Assembly (NCBI GenBank): GCA_035719105.1
Contig: DASTGN010000001.1
Span: forward strand, 1 to 64,000
Direction of reading: 5' to 3'
Source of the DNA: UBA8389 sp035719105
Lineage (GTDB): Bacteria; Bacteroidota; Bacteroidia; Bacteroidales; UBA1402
Length of the DNA: 64,000 nt
Below the pieces are notes generated by a model, which saw only the letters and a list, made by a program, of their open reading frames with translations, was not told the origin of the DNA and did no database searches. The translations under genes and the position numbers were made by a program. Position 1 is the stretch's first letter; each line of letters begins with the position of its first letter. Shown here in pieces: positions 1-8,414 of this stretch.

Positions 1-241
1 GTATTTTGCTTTTCACAAAGCTAAAAACCAAATTTTCATTTCAAATCGTCACGCTCAAAATAAACGCTACAACTGCGATGTACAAAGGATTTCAAAGAAC
101 TAATTTTTATTTTTATTGCCCACTAGTGAAAACTAATATGAATCCTCCTGTTATCACTTGGTCTTGAATTCGAAATCACTCAAAAAATTGGAAATCCTCC
201 TACTGGTTGGTATGGTTGCCTTTTTTGAATTAATTAATCAA
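1..241. other. Non-coding stretch at left edge
   Basis: No convincing gene is seen here on either strand. The sequence is AT-rich with short stop-interrupted frames. I looked for a HicA toxin partner for the downstream HicB, with its short HicA-type Ser-His motif, and found no trace. A short direct repeat of AATCCTCCT occurs near 141 and 193. Confidence 0.6.
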
Positions 242-289
242 AAAACTCTTATCAAAGGTATATAAATAGTTACCTTTGATAAGAGTTTT
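242..289. promoter_or_regulatory. Perfect 19-bp inverted repeat upstream of hicB
   Basis: The arms at 242-260 and 271-289 are exact reverse complements of 19 bp, separated by a 10-nt loop. The right arm starts with TACCTTTG (271-278), which fits the Bacteroidota -7 consensus TAnnTTTG. I see no good -33 box. It lies about 40 bp before a HicB-like gene. HicB proteins usually repress their own promoter by binding palindromes, so an operator is the most likely role. A hairpin in RNA is the alternative. Confidence 0.6.
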
Positions 290-330
290 CATAACAGTGT
301 TTATGAAGTCTTAGAGAAATGAATCTTTAA

Positions 331-741
331 ATGACAGATGAAATGAAAACACTAAAGATCATCATTGAAAAAAGCGTAGATTACTTTGATGCTTTTGCTG
401 AGAATTGTGAAGGTATTTATGGAGCAGGGGCGACGGTAGCAGAAGCTAAAAATAACGCACTTGAAGGATTAAGACTTCTACTTAAAAACACCGAACCGGC
501 AAAATTACCCGATATCCTGAAAGGTGAATATTCCATCGAATATAAAATGGATACCCAAAGCTTCTTGAACTATTTCGATCGAATTTTCTCCAAACCGGCT
601 TTAGAAGCACTTACCGGCATCAATCAAAAACAGTTTCATCACTACGCTTCGGGCTTGAAAAAACCACGAGAGTTACAAAGGAAGAAAATTGAAAAGGCAT
701 TGCATGAACTTGGTAGGGAACTGCTTGCTGTAGAGCTTTAA
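331..741 (+). CDS. Orphan HicB-like antitoxin with helix-turn-helix
   Basis: 136-residue HicB-family protein. The N-terminal part (about 5-60) has the partial RNase-H-like fold typical of HicB, with 'ENCEGIYGAGATVAEA'. The C-terminal third has a helix-turn-helix containing 'HYASGLKKP'. The same motif occurs in the HicB at 16132-16542 ('QYASGLKKP'), so the two are homologous. In the family, HicB neutralises the HicA mRNA interferase and represses the operon. No hicA is visible upstream or downstream, so this is a solitary antitoxin or a regulator. The start may be the ATG at 343, where the conserved N-terminus begins. A strong terminator follows. Confidence 0.75.
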   Translation: MTDEMKTLKIIIEKSVDYFDAFAENCEGIYGAGATVAEAKNNALEGLRLLLKNTEPAKLPDILKGEYSIEYKMDTQSFLNYFDRIFSKPALEALTGINQKQFHHYASGLKKPRELQRKKIEKALHELGRELLAVEL

Positions 742-785
742 CTAGGCTTTAACCTATCGACTGAACTCAATAATTCAAGCCTATC

Positions 786-817
786 ATTTTCCTGACGTCA
801 GGAAAATGGTTTTTTTG
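786..817 (+). terminator. Intrinsic terminator after hicB
   Basis: A 22-bp perfect palindrome (786-807, centre TGACGTCA) is followed by GG and seven T residues. The T-run is on the plus side only, so it ends the hicB transcript and is not a bidirectional terminator. Confidence 0.85.
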
Positions 818-828
818 ATTTTGCTTTG

Positions 829-1434
829 TCACAATATGTCATAGTCGAGCCCAGACAGATCATTCGAATTCATCCCCTCCGGAAACACAAACCCATCCTC
901 CGTCACCTCCAACTCCCTAACCCCATCCAGCGCAAACACCCGAATCGTATCCGATTTCCCAATCACATACCACCGCTGCTTAAAAACCTTGACAAAGTAC
1001 GGCTCCAGCAAATGCACACTCGGCTCCTGCTCATTCGGCGCGTACAGCATCCGAACCACCCGGTTCCCCTTCATAGCATCGATGATCGTCGGCAAATGCA
1101 CCTGCCCTGAAGGGCCCTCCTCCAACAAAATCCGATCGTGTAACGCTGCATTGTCGCCCACCTGAACGCTCAAGCTCAACGCACCGATCAGTCCGTCCTG
1201 CACCGCATCCGCATGTTTCACATAATACCGGTCCGACGACTTGTCGCACAAAATGTCAATGCCGATCACCTCCGCAATCCCCTCCCGATGCCTATGAAAC
1301 GTCCTGTCCAGCAATTCCCCTTCGAAAACGCGCTGCACACCTCCGTCCGCCTTGATGTCCTTCAAAGAAATCGGACCTCGCCGATAAATAAGATCGACCA
1401 GGCAAATAAATTGCTTCAGCATTTTCCCGTACAC
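829..1434 (-). CDS. WYL-domain transcriptional regulator, C-terminally short
   Basis: 201 residues. The N-terminal winged-helix part has 'LVDLIYRRGPISLKDI' and 'RTFHRHREGIAEV'. The WYL domain follows, with 'LEPYFVKVFKQRWYVIGKS'. Family members of this type are usually about 280-330 residues and end in a WCX domain. This one stops just after the WYL core, so about 100 residues are missing. WYL proteins sense ligands and often regulate defence islands, which fits the neighbourhood. A second start at 1422 is possible. A -7-like box lies at 1457-1464 on the minus strand. The truncated form may be a decaying gene or a functional short regulator. Confidence 0.7.
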   Translation of the reverse strand: MYGKMLKQFICLVDLIYRRGPISLKDIKADGGVQRVFEGELLDRTFHRHREGIAEVIGIDILCDKSSDRYYVKHADAVQDGLIGALSLSVQVGDNAALHDRILLEEGPSGQVHLPTIIDAMKGNRVVRMLYAPNEQEPSVHLLEPYFVKVFKQRWYVIGKSDTIRVFALDGVRELEVTEDGFVFPEGMNSNDLSGLDYDIL

Positions 1435-1741
1435 GTAATGACCAATGAGTTACTAACAAATATAACAAACACATTGTATGAATGGAAATTTCACACCACT
1501 TTATTTTTACCCAATTTTTCCAAGCCCTCCAAGCCCACGGTCGAAACCATCCCTGCCATCACCTATGACAATCCGTGTCCAAGTCATTTAAACTTATCAT
1601 TTCCATAAAATCGCTTGAATAATCGCATAATTATCAACAAAACGAATCTATTTTCCAAAATAATTTATAGCTTTGTCACCCATACGGCAGGCTCCTTTTC
1701 CTCTTTCCCTTTTTCCTGCCCCCCGACCTTAAACTGCCGCC
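1435..1741. promoter_or_regulatory. Divergent intergenic region, WYL and DinB-like genes
   Basis: No gene is seen. On the minus strand TATATTTG (1457-1464) fits the -7 consensus for the WYL gene. On the plus strand TAGCTTTG (1668-1675) fits it for the DinB-like gene about 65 bp downstream. Neither has a clear -33 box, so both are tentative. Confidence 0.4.
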
Positions 1742-2182
1742 ATGAATCCATTTTCCGCTCACACCGCCGAAATCCGCCGCCTCGTATCCCTCTGGGAACC
1801 CAAGCTCCTCGCTCTGCCGGAAGATGTCATCTCCACCCGCTTCAATTCCCAGCACCGCACCATCAAAATGATCCTCGGCCACCTCTGCGACTCCACCTCC
1901 GTACCCAGCCCCCTCCACTTCCCCGATTACGCCAACCTCGGCAACAACGACCGCTGGATTGCCCTCCAAGACTACCAACACGAGCCTTGGCAAGACCTCG
2001 TATCACTCTTCAAATCCACCACCATCCACTTTGCTTATGTGGCTGACCGCGTGGATGAAATTAAGCTGGGAAATGTATGGCTGAACGCGCTAGCCGAGCC
2101 CATCACCTTGGAAGAGATGATACGTGATTATGGAAGGCATTTGGGGGAAAGTGAGGAGTTGATAAATAATTGCGATTGCTAA
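1742..2182 (+). CDS. DinB-superfamily protein
   Basis: 146 residues with the layout of a DinB/YfiT-type four-helix bundle: 'IKMILGHLCDS' early on, 'PWQDLVSLFKSTTIHFAYV' in the middle and 'ITLEEMIRDYGRHLGE' near the end. DinB-like proteins bind a divalent metal through three histidines. Some transfer thiols and many are uncharacterised. The C-terminal site usually reads HxxxH. Here one His is visible ('GRHLGESEE') and the second position is not His, so metal binding may be weakened. The gene stands alone between the WYL regulator and a defence cluster, and its function is unknown. Confidence 0.7.
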   Translation: MNPFSAHTAEIRRLVSLWEPKLLALPEDVISTRFNSQHRTIKMILGHLCDSTSVPSPLHFPDYANLGNNDRWIALQDYQHEPWQDLVSLFKSTTIHFAYVADRVDEIKLGNVWLNALAEPITLEEMIRDYGRHLGESEELINNCDC

Positions 2183-2280
2183 CTTGAAATGGGCAAGCTA
2201 AGAAGCGCGATATCAAGCACATTGCAAGATTTAAGATATTAAATTGCAAAAAATGTTAATATACAAAATTTTAAACTTTA

Positions 2281-2286
2281 AGGAGG
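2281..2286 (+). promoter_or_regulatory. Canonical Shine-Dalgarno AGGAGG
   Basis: A perfect AGGAGG lies 6 nt before the ATG at 2293. Almost no other gene in this window has such a site, as expected for Bacteroidota, so it stands out and fixes this start. Confidence 0.7.
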
Positions 2287-2292
2287 ATCATT

Positions 2293-2589
2293 ATGGAAGT
2301 TACATCAAAAAACTGGAAAAACAAATTTGGAACAAGCGAACGTAATTGCAGATGTGGGACATGGAAACAACACTGGATAAATAATTCTAGAGAAGAATGG
2401 CCAAGTCAATGTTCAATTTTAGGATGTGGCAATTCGGCAACTCTCGGAGCTCATATCATAAATAAAAATGTATCTGGGGAACTTATTGTACCAGCTTGCG
2501 ATAGCTGTAATAAGTTGACAAGTGAATTTGATCTTAAAGGTGACATAACACTTATTTCTGCAAATAAAAGTGAAACTTGTTCAAAATAA
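2293..2589 (+). CDS. Small cysteine-rich protein, HNH/zinc-knuckle-like
   Basis: 98 residues, not assigned to a named family. It has paired cysteines ('RNCRCGTW', 'CSILGCGN', 'PACDSCNK'), a His-containing 'GAHIINK' before the last pair and a tail 'DITLISANKSETC'. The spacing recalls a compact HNH or treble-clef zinc fold, but a full catalytic HNH triad cannot be shown from sequence alone. It has a strong ribosome-binding site, unusual here, and sits at the head of three close genes next to a Septu-like system. A role in DNA binding or cleavage is a guess. Confidence 0.6.
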   Translation: MEVTSKNWKNKFGTSERNCRCGTWKQHWINNSREEWPSQCSILGCGNSATLGAHIINKNVSGELIVPACDSCNKLTSEFDLKGDITLISANKSETCSK

Positions 2590-2599
2590 AATATTTAAG

Positions 2600-2983
2600 A
2601 TGTTAGAAGTAATATCATTAGGACAGAATAATCCAAATAACCTTCCGATACTAAATGGAATTACATTTGGATTTATGGGATTACCACTATTCTTTGTTGT
2701 AAAACATAAGAAAATTGAGACCGATTTAATGGTAGAGTTGTTGGTTGATAACAATGAGAAAATGAAACCAAATGAATTTGTCTTTAATAAAATTGAAAAT
2801 AATGTATTAAAGATATCTTACTTTAATCCAAGTCATGGAACAAGTGGACTTGTAAATCCTTTTGGTTTAAAACTTTTTGATAATGACATATTTGCTTTTA
2901 TGTTTTATGTTGATTATTTAAAAGGATCAACATCATTTCGTCTGACATATGAGTTTTACCAGGGAAAACTACAAAAAGATTAA
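2600..2983 (+). CDS. Conserved hypothetical protein
   Basis: 127 residues from the ATG at 2600. A GTG at 2570 would overlap the preceding gene by 20 nt and is less likely. No signal peptide or catalytic motif is recognisable. The pattern of alternating hydrophobic residues ('GITFGFMGLPLFFVV', 'VLKISYFNPSHGTSG') suggests a beta-rich soluble fold. It follows the cysteine-rich gene by 10 bp and precedes a membrane protein by 4 bp, so the three are probably co-transcribed. I do not recognise the family. Confidence 0.55.
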   Translation: MLEVISLGQNNPNNLPILNGITFGFMGLPLFFVVKHKKIETDLMVELLVDNNEKMKPNEFVFNKIENNVLKISYFNPSHGTSGLVNPFGLKLFDNDIFAFMFYVDYLKGSTSFRLTYEFYQGKLQKD

Positions 2984-2987
2984 TAAG

Positions 2988-3260
2988 ATGAAAGATTGGA
3001 GTGAATATTTAAAAGTAGTTAGTGAAGCTCAGGCTACTACAGGTGAACGTCCCAAAGTCGGTGGTTATATACTTATAAAAATCACGGATAATTCTTTGAT
3101 AATTGTGTTGATATTATTAACATTAATATTTTCTGGACTTGGCCTATTCTTAAAGTGTGATACACCTGATAAAACCAGTTGGGCATTTCATGCAGCAGAC
3201 TTATGTCTTGGTGTTTTTCTTGGTGTGATATCCACAAGATATAAAACAAATAGAAAATAG
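2988..3260 (+). CDS. Small two-helix membrane protein
   Basis: 90 residues from the ATG at 2988, 4 bp after the preceding stop. The N-terminal third is polar ('EYLKVVSEAQATTGERPK'). Two hydrophobic segments follow, at about 36-56 ('SLIIVLILLTLIFSGLGLFL') and 67-83 ('AADLCLGVFLGVIST'), with a basic tail. It looks like an inner-membrane anchor or effector. Small two-helix membrane proteins are common killing effectors in defence modules, but no evidence here goes beyond that resemblance. It may work with the two genes before it. Confidence 0.55.
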   Translation: MKDWSEYLKVVSEAQATTGERPKVGGYILIKITDNSLIIVLILLTLIFSGLGLFLKCDTPDKTSWAFHAADLCLGVFLGVISTRYKTNRK

Positions 3261-3305
3261 CCTGCACATAACACCACCTGTCGATTCATATAATATTTGC
3301 GATCA

Positions 3306-3443
3306 ATGTTTATCCCGGATTACAAGGATGAATTATTGTTTTTGTTTAAGAATAATCCCATAGGATATAACGAAACGAAAAAGGTATATTCAACTGTAAA
3401 GTCAAACAATCCTACTGATTTTTACATGACTTTAAAGAAATGA
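3306..3443 (+). CDS. Possible 45-residue small protein
   Basis: An ATG-initiated frame of 45 codons between the membrane protein and the ATPase. It starts MFIPDYKDELLFLF and ends TDFYMTLKK. There is no ribosome-binding site and no known motif. It may be chance or a gene remnant. Confidence 0.25.
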   Translation: MFIPDYKDELLFLFKNNPIGYNETKKVYSTVKSNNPTDFYMTLKK

Positions 3444-3514
3444 ATAAACAGCAGCTACCCGTTAGCTTTAACTTTAGAACGCGTCATTCAAATTTAATTT
3501 AAACCTTAAAAGAA

Positions 3515-4684
3515 ATGCTAAGAATTAATCATGCTAGGATAACTGGGATAGGCCCAATTAAGAACCTTGATCTTACTTTTGATAATCGCTTTAACATAAT
3601 TTGTGGACAAAATGGGATAGGAAAAACCACAATTTTAGATTGTTTGGCACAATCATTTGGCATGAACAACACAACAGTAAAAAGAACTGCTGGAATTGAA
3701 AAAGGAAATTGGACTATTGATATAGCTCTAAATGGAGTTACTCAAACAAAATCTTTTGATATTACTGCTTTTCATCCCAATGAGCAACATAACCAAATGT
3801 ATGGATTTTATCAAAATTCGAATGATATTATTGTTTTTAAAACTCATAGAGATATTCCATATCAACATTTAGCTTCAGTTAATACTGATCCACAGAAAGA
3901 TATTCATCAATTTGCAATGGAAACAATGCAAGGATCTTTACCTAATGACCTAAAAAACTGGTTTGTTAATCGTCATCTATGGTCGGCCCACATAGACCAT
4001 TTAGACCCAAGCCAAGTAATGAATATTAATCTAGCAAAAGAGTGTTTTAATATTTTAAATCCTTTAATCTCTTTTAGCAAAGTCAATCCAAACTCGAACG
4101 ATATTCTACTTCAAACACAAAATGGAGAAATATATTTTGAATATTTATCTTCTGGTTACAAATCTTGCATGGCTGTACTCATAGGCTTAATAAAGGAAGT
4201 AGAATTTCGGTATAAAAATCCAAGTAAATACATTAAGGATTTTGATGGCATTGTTTTTATTGATGAGCTTGATCTGCATTTACATCCAGAATGGCAAGCT
4301 AAAATATATGAGGCACTAAAGATAATCCTTCCCAATGCTCAAATCTTTACTTCAACTCACAGTCCTCATATAATTCAAGTAGCAGATCCTAAAGAAATTA
4401 TACCACTAACGCTTGACGATGCAAATGAAGTTAAATTAAACAATTTAATTAATAAAGAATTTGGTTGTCAAGGGTGGACTGTAGAAGAAATTTTAACCGA
4501 TGTAATGGGAATGAGAGAAACAAGAACTTCAAATTATTTATCAGCAATACAGAATTTCAATATTGCGATAGATAATGAGGATTTTGAATCTGCTAATTAT
4601 CACTTTCAATTGATTGACGCAATGTTGCATCCCGAGAATTCACTAAAGAAAATACTGAAAATTCAATTAACTGGAATAGAATAA
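3515..4684 (+). CDS. ptuA: Septu-like AAA/ABC-type ATPase (PtuA family)
   Basis: 389 residues, a SMC/ABC-like ATPase of the overcoming-lysogenisation/PtuA type. Walker A is at 31-39 (GQNGIGKTT), the ABC signature-like 'LSSGYKS' near 211-217, and Walker B near 245-256 ('IVFIDELDLHLHP'), followed by the switch histidine in 'TSTHSPHII'. Soon after the signature comes a hydrophobic helix. The HNH gene starts 1 nt after its stop codon. In Septu, PtuA oligomers control the PtuB nuclease and respond to phage infection. The pairing makes Septu the best call. Other ATPase-HNH pairs, such as those attached to retrons, are the alternative, but no reverse transcriptase is present. Confidence 0.75.
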   Translation: MLRINHARITGIGPIKNLDLTFDNRFNIICGQNGIGKTTILDCLAQSFGMNNTTVKRTAGIEKGNWTIDIALNGVTQTKSFDITAFHPNEQHNQMYGFYQNSNDIIVFKTHRDIPYQHLASVNTDPQKDIHQFAMETMQGSLPNDLKNWFVNRHLWSAHIDHLDPSQVMNINLAKECFNILNPLISFSKVNPNSNDILLQTQNGEIYFEYLSSGYKSCMAVLIGLIKEVEFRYKNPSKYIKDFDGIVFIDELDLHLHPEWQAKIYEALKIILPNAQIFTSTHSPHIIQVADPKEIIPLTLDDANEVKLNNLINKEFGCQGWTVEEILTDVMGMRETRTSNYLSAIQNFNIAIDNEDFESANYHFQLIDAMLHPENSLKKILKIQLTGIE

Positions 4685-4685
4685 A

Positions 4686-5429
4686 ATGATTAAGTTAGAC
4701 AGAACCCCCAAACCTGTGGAACTTACTTCAAGTTTGCAGATTGCATTGACAGATGAATTTAAACGAACAGGAAGATCAGTTTGGAATCTCGATTTTATAA
4801 AATTAAAATTATTAGAATTTTCGAATAATAAATGTTGTTACTGTGAAACAAATATTAAAGAAGAAAGTAAGTATTTAGAGGTTGAGCATTTTCATCATAA
4901 GAACCTTTATCAGGATGAGGTCTTAGAATGGGATAATCTTTTGCCTTCTTGCAAGAAATGCAATGGAACAAAAAATTGTCACGACACCATAAAAGAGCCA
5001 ATAATAGACCCATGTAATAATATTCCCAAAGAACATTTAAGATATTGGCGTTATAGAATTAAGGGTACAGATGATCTTGGGAAAATGACAGTCTCTGTAT
5101 TAAATTTAAATGATCAGGATAGATTGGTAAAAAAGAGATTTGAAATTGGTGATGCAATTCAGGTGAAATTAGAGCAATTTAATGATTTAATTGACGATTA
5201 CATAAACGGTGTACAAACTAGCACCAGAAGAAAAAACAGGATTGTCAATGGGATGAAAGATTTGATGAAAGAAGGATTACCTACTTCAATTTACTCAGCG
5301 ACGTCTGCGACAATAATTGTTACAGATACAGAATTTTTATCAATTAAAGATAAATTGAATACAAATGGACTTTGGGACGATGAATTAAAGATACTTGAGG
5401 AAGAATTATTTAAGGTTTCATTTGTGTAA
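4686..5429 (+). CDS. ptuB: Septu-like HNH endonuclease (PtuB family)
   Basis: 247 residues. Zinc-binding cysteines sit at C50/C53 ('CCYCE') and C89/C92 ('PSCKKCN'). Between them are 'VEHFHHK' (H68) and 'EWDNLLPSC', which form the beta-beta-alpha-metal HNH site. The rest (about 105-247) is helical and charged. It starts 1 nt after the ATPase stop, so translation is coupled. PtuB is the nuclease that degrades DNA when PtuA releases it. A 170-bp gap then separates this pair from the type I restriction operon, so they are likely separate transcription units. Confidence 0.75.
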   Translation: MIKLDRTPKPVELTSSLQIALTDEFKRTGRSVWNLDFIKLKLLEFSNNKCCYCETNIKEESKYLEVEHFHHKNLYQDEVLEWDNLLPSCKKCNGTKNCHDTIKEPIIDPCNNIPKEHLRYWRYRIKGTDDLGKMTVSVLNLNDQDRLVKKRFEIGDAIQVKLEQFNDLIDDYINGVQTSTRRKNRIVNGMKDLMKEGLPTSIYSATSATIIVTDTEFLSIKDKLNTNGLWDDELKILEEELFKVSFV

Positions 5430-5599
5430 GAAATAAATAAGGCAACATCTAATCCACCCAAATCGTTTTTTTAAATTTTTTAGTGAGCTAATTATGTAGA
5501 ATTTTATTAACATCTATCCAACCCAAATTCTTCTCAGACTTCCCAAACAATTTCTTACCTTTATCAGTATAAATTGTTTTCACATAACCGTCTGATAAC

Positions 5600-7171
5600 A
5601 TGTCCGAAGACCACAAAAAACAACTCGAGCAGCAGCTCTGGAATATAGCAAACACCTTACGAGGAAAAATGAATGCGGATGAATTCCGGGATTATATCCT
5701 GGGGTTCATTTTTTATAAGTATCTGTCGGAGAAGATGTGGAGGTATGCGGATAGTATTCTGAAGCAGGATAAAATTCGGTATACGGATATTGACGAAAAC
5801 AGTGCGAAGGGTAAGGAGTATATTGAGGCGATCAAGGAAGAGTCGTTGGAGAAGTTGGGGTATTTTCTGAAGCCTTCGGAGTTGTTTAGTGAGGTGGCAA
5901 AGCGGGGGAATAGTGACGAAGGGGGTGGGGATAACTTTATCCTCGAGGATTTGGCCAAGATTCTGAGCAATATTGAGCAGAGTACCATGGGGACGGCGAG
6001 TGAGGATGATTTCGACAATTTGTTTGAGGATCTGGATTTGACGAGTACGAAGTTGGGGCGGACGGAATCGGCTAAGAATGAGTTGATTTCGAAGGTGCTG
6101 TTTCATTTGGATCAGATTGATTTTCATTTGGAGAATACGGAGCTGGATGTGCTAGGCGATGCCTACGAATACCTCATCGGGCAGTTTGCCAGTGGGGCGG
6201 GGAAGAAAGCGGGAGAGTTTTATACGCCGCAGGAAGTCAGCAAGATATTGGCCAAATTGGTTACGACCGGCAAGAGTAAGCTCAAGTCGGTTTACGATCC
6301 GACGTGTGGTTCGGGGTCGTTGTTGTTGCGGGTGGCCAAGGAGGTGAAGGAAGTGAACAACTTTTACGGGCAGGAAATGAACCGCACCACCTACAACCTT
6401 GCCCGCATGAACATGATTCTGCACGATGTCCATTATCGGAAGTTCGACATTCGGCAGGAAGACACGCTGGAGCATCCGCAACACCTGGACATGCGGTTCG
6501 AGGCCGTCGTGGCCAACCCGCCTTTTTCTGCCAACTGGAGCGCCAGCCCCCTCTTCATGACGGACGACCGCTTCAGCCAGTACGGAAAGTTGGCGCCGAG
6601 CAGTAAGGCCGACTTCGCCTTCGTACAACACATGATTCATCAATTGGCCGACAATGGCACCATGGCCGTTGTTCTCCCACACGGCGCCCTCTTTCGTGGC
6701 GGGGCCGAACTCCAGATTCGGCGGTATCTCATTGAGGATCGGAATTATTTGGATGCAGTGATTGGGTTGCCGGCGAATATTTTCTATGGTACAAGCATAC
6801 CGACTTGCATACTTGTTTTCAAGAAATGTAGGGAGAATCCGGACGATGTTTTGTTTATTGATGCAAGCCAGTACTTTGAAAAAGTCAAGACACAGAATGT
6901 ATTGCGCGAGGAAGACATTGACCGTATTATCGAAACGTATCGTAATAGAATTGAATCCGAAAAGTTTAGTAAAAAATCAACACTCCAGGGCATTGTGGCT
7001 AATGATTACAATTTGAACATTCCACGTTACGTAAATACATTTGAGGCGGATGATGAAATCGATGTTAATCAGATTGCAAGAGAATTGGTCAATCTTGATA
7101 AATCATTGGCTGAAACTGAGGTCAAGATTGCTGAGTTTTGTAAAGAGCTAGGTGTTTCAACACCCTTTTGA
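5600..7171 (+). CDS. hsdM: Type I restriction-modification methyltransferase subunit
   Basis: 523 residues, the usual HsdM length. The N-terminal helical domain has 'NIANTLRGKMNADEFRDYIL'. The S-adenosylmethionine motif I is 'DPTCGSGSLLL' near 232-242, and the catalytic N6-adenine motif IV is NPPF near 305-309. Within the M2S complex it methylates adenine on both strands of a bipartite target, protecting host DNA. hsdS starts 3 bp after its stop. The closest type by sequence is EcoR124-like (type IC). No key residue is missing. The GC content is clearly higher than in hsdS and the next gene. Confidence 0.95.
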   Translation: MSEDHKKQLEQQLWNIANTLRGKMNADEFRDYILGFIFYKYLSEKMWRYADSILKQDKIRYTDIDENSAKGKEYIEAIKEESLEKLGYFLKPSELFSEVAKRGNSDEGGGDNFILEDLAKILSNIEQSTMGTASEDDFDNLFEDLDLTSTKLGRTESAKNELISKVLFHLDQIDFHLENTELDVLGDAYEYLIGQFASGAGKKAGEFYTPQEVSKILAKLVTTGKSKLKSVYDPTCGSGSLLLRVAKEVKEVNNFYGQEMNRTTYNLARMNMILHDVHYRKFDIRQEDTLEHPQHLDMRFEAVVANPPFSANWSASPLFMTDDRFSQYGKLAPSSKADFAFVQHMIHQLADNGTMAVVLPHGALFRGGAELQIRRYLIEDRNYLDAVIGLPANIFYGTSIPTCILVFKKCRENPDDVLFIDASQYFEKVKTQNVLREEDIDRIIETYRNRIESEKFSKKSTLQGIVANDYNLNIPRYVNTFEADDEIDVNQIARELVNLDKSLAETEVKIAEFCKELGVSTPF

Positions 7172-7174
7172 GAG

Positions 7175-8404
7175 ATGGAAAAGATGAAGAATGTACCGAG
7201 GTTGAGGTTTCCGGAGTTTAGGGACCAATGGGTAAAAAGTAAGCTGAAGGATGTGGGAACCTTTAAAAATGGAATTAATAAGTCAAATGAAGATTTTGGG
7301 CATGGTGTACCTTTTGTAAACCTAATGGATGTTTTTGGCAAGCCAACAATTTCAGAATTAAAACTTGGACTTGTTAATGCTAATGAAAATGAAATAATTA
7401 ATTATGAACTGAAAAAAGGCGATGTTCTTTTCATAAGATCCTCAGTGAAAAAAACTGGCGTTGGTGAAACTTCATTAATATTAGAGAATTTAAAGAACAC
7501 TGTCTATAGTGGATTTCTAATCAGATTTCGTGATGATATTATTGGGTTTTCATTATATTTTAAGAAATATTGTTTTGCTACAAAAAGGTTTAGAGAGAAT
7601 CTAATGTCCTTAAGCACAACTAGTGCAAATACAAATATTAACCAAGAATCTTTAAATGAATTAGAATTATATTATCCTGTTATACAAGAGCAAGCAAAAA
7701 TTGCCGACTTCCTCTCTGAAGTTGACAATTTAACGACATTTCTAAAAAAGAAAAAAAACCTTCTGGAACAATACAAAAAAGGCGTAATGCAACAGATCTT
7801 TTCACAGGAATGGAGGTTTAAAGATGTAGATGGTAACTATTTTTCTGACTGGGAAGAAAAAAAATTAACTGATTTTGCAGAGATAATAGGAGGAGGAACC
7901 CCAGACACATTAAATCAAGAATTTTGGAATGGAGAAATTGAATGGTTTACTCCAACTGAATTAAAAACAAAATATGTTAGTCAAAGTATTCGAAAGATTA
8001 CAAAAGAAGGGTTGCAACAGTCTTCAGCAAAAATACTGCCTATAGGGAGTGTCTTATTTACAAGTAGAGCAACTGTTGGTGATGTTAGTATTTCATTAAA
8101 GAAATGTGCTACTAATCAAGGTTTTCAGTCATTTGTGGTTAATGAAAGTAATTGTAATGAATTTCTTTATTACTGGATTTGTTTTAATAAAAATGAATTC
8201 ATTTCTAGAGCAAGTGGATCAACATTTCTAGAAGTTAGCAAAAGCGAAATGCAAAAGATTAAAGTTTTAAGACCGTCCCTCCCCGAACAACAAAAAATCG
8301 CCTCCTTCCTCTCCGCCCTCGACGATAAAATCGCCCAAACCGCCCTTCAAATAGAAAAAATGCAACTCTGGAAAAAAGGACTTCTGCAACAAATGTTCTG
8401 CTGA
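7175..8404 (+). CDS. hsdS: Type I restriction-modification specificity subunit
   Basis: 409 residues with two target-recognition domains (about 15-165 and 220-365), each reading one half of the split DNA target. Each is followed by a conserved spacer helix: 'IQEQAKIADFLSEVDNL' near 170 and 'LPEQQKIASFLSALDDKI' near 368, ending in 'GVMQQIF' and 'GLLQQMF'. The spacers form the coiled coil that holds the two domains apart. A second start at 7184 is possible. The last 130 bp are GC-rich like hsdM, but the body is AT-rich, which points to exchange of recognition domains between conserved segments. Confidence 0.92.
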   Translation: MEKMKNVPRLRFPEFRDQWVKSKLKDVGTFKNGINKSNEDFGHGVPFVNLMDVFGKPTISELKLGLVNANENEIINYELKKGDVLFIRSSVKKTGVGETSLILENLKNTVYSGFLIRFRDDIIGFSLYFKKYCFATKRFRENLMSLSTTSANTNINQESLNELELYYPVIQEQAKIADFLSEVDNLTTFLKKKKNLLEQYKKGVMQQIFSQEWRFKDVDGNYFSDWEEKKLTDFAEIIGGGTPDTLNQEFWNGEIEWFTPTELKTKYVSQSIRKITKEGLQQSSAKILPIGSVLFTSRATVGDVSISLKKCATNQGFQSFVVNESNCNEFLYYWICFNKNEFISRASGSTFLEVSKSEMQKIKVLRPSLPEQQKIASFLSALDDKIAQTALQIEKMQLWKKGLLQQMFC

Positions 8405-8414
8405 TAAATACTAT

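Noticed and set aside
1..330. A hicA gene before the first hicB
   Set aside because: No HicA-type motif in any frame. Only non-coding sequence and the inverted repeat are present.
826..1110. Plus-strand frame of 94 codons
   Set aside because: It mirrors the WYL gene on the other strand and has no start signal or motif.
6152..6682. Long minus-strand frame inside hsdM
   Set aside because: It overlaps conserved methyltransferase motifs and reads as low-complexity shadow sequence.
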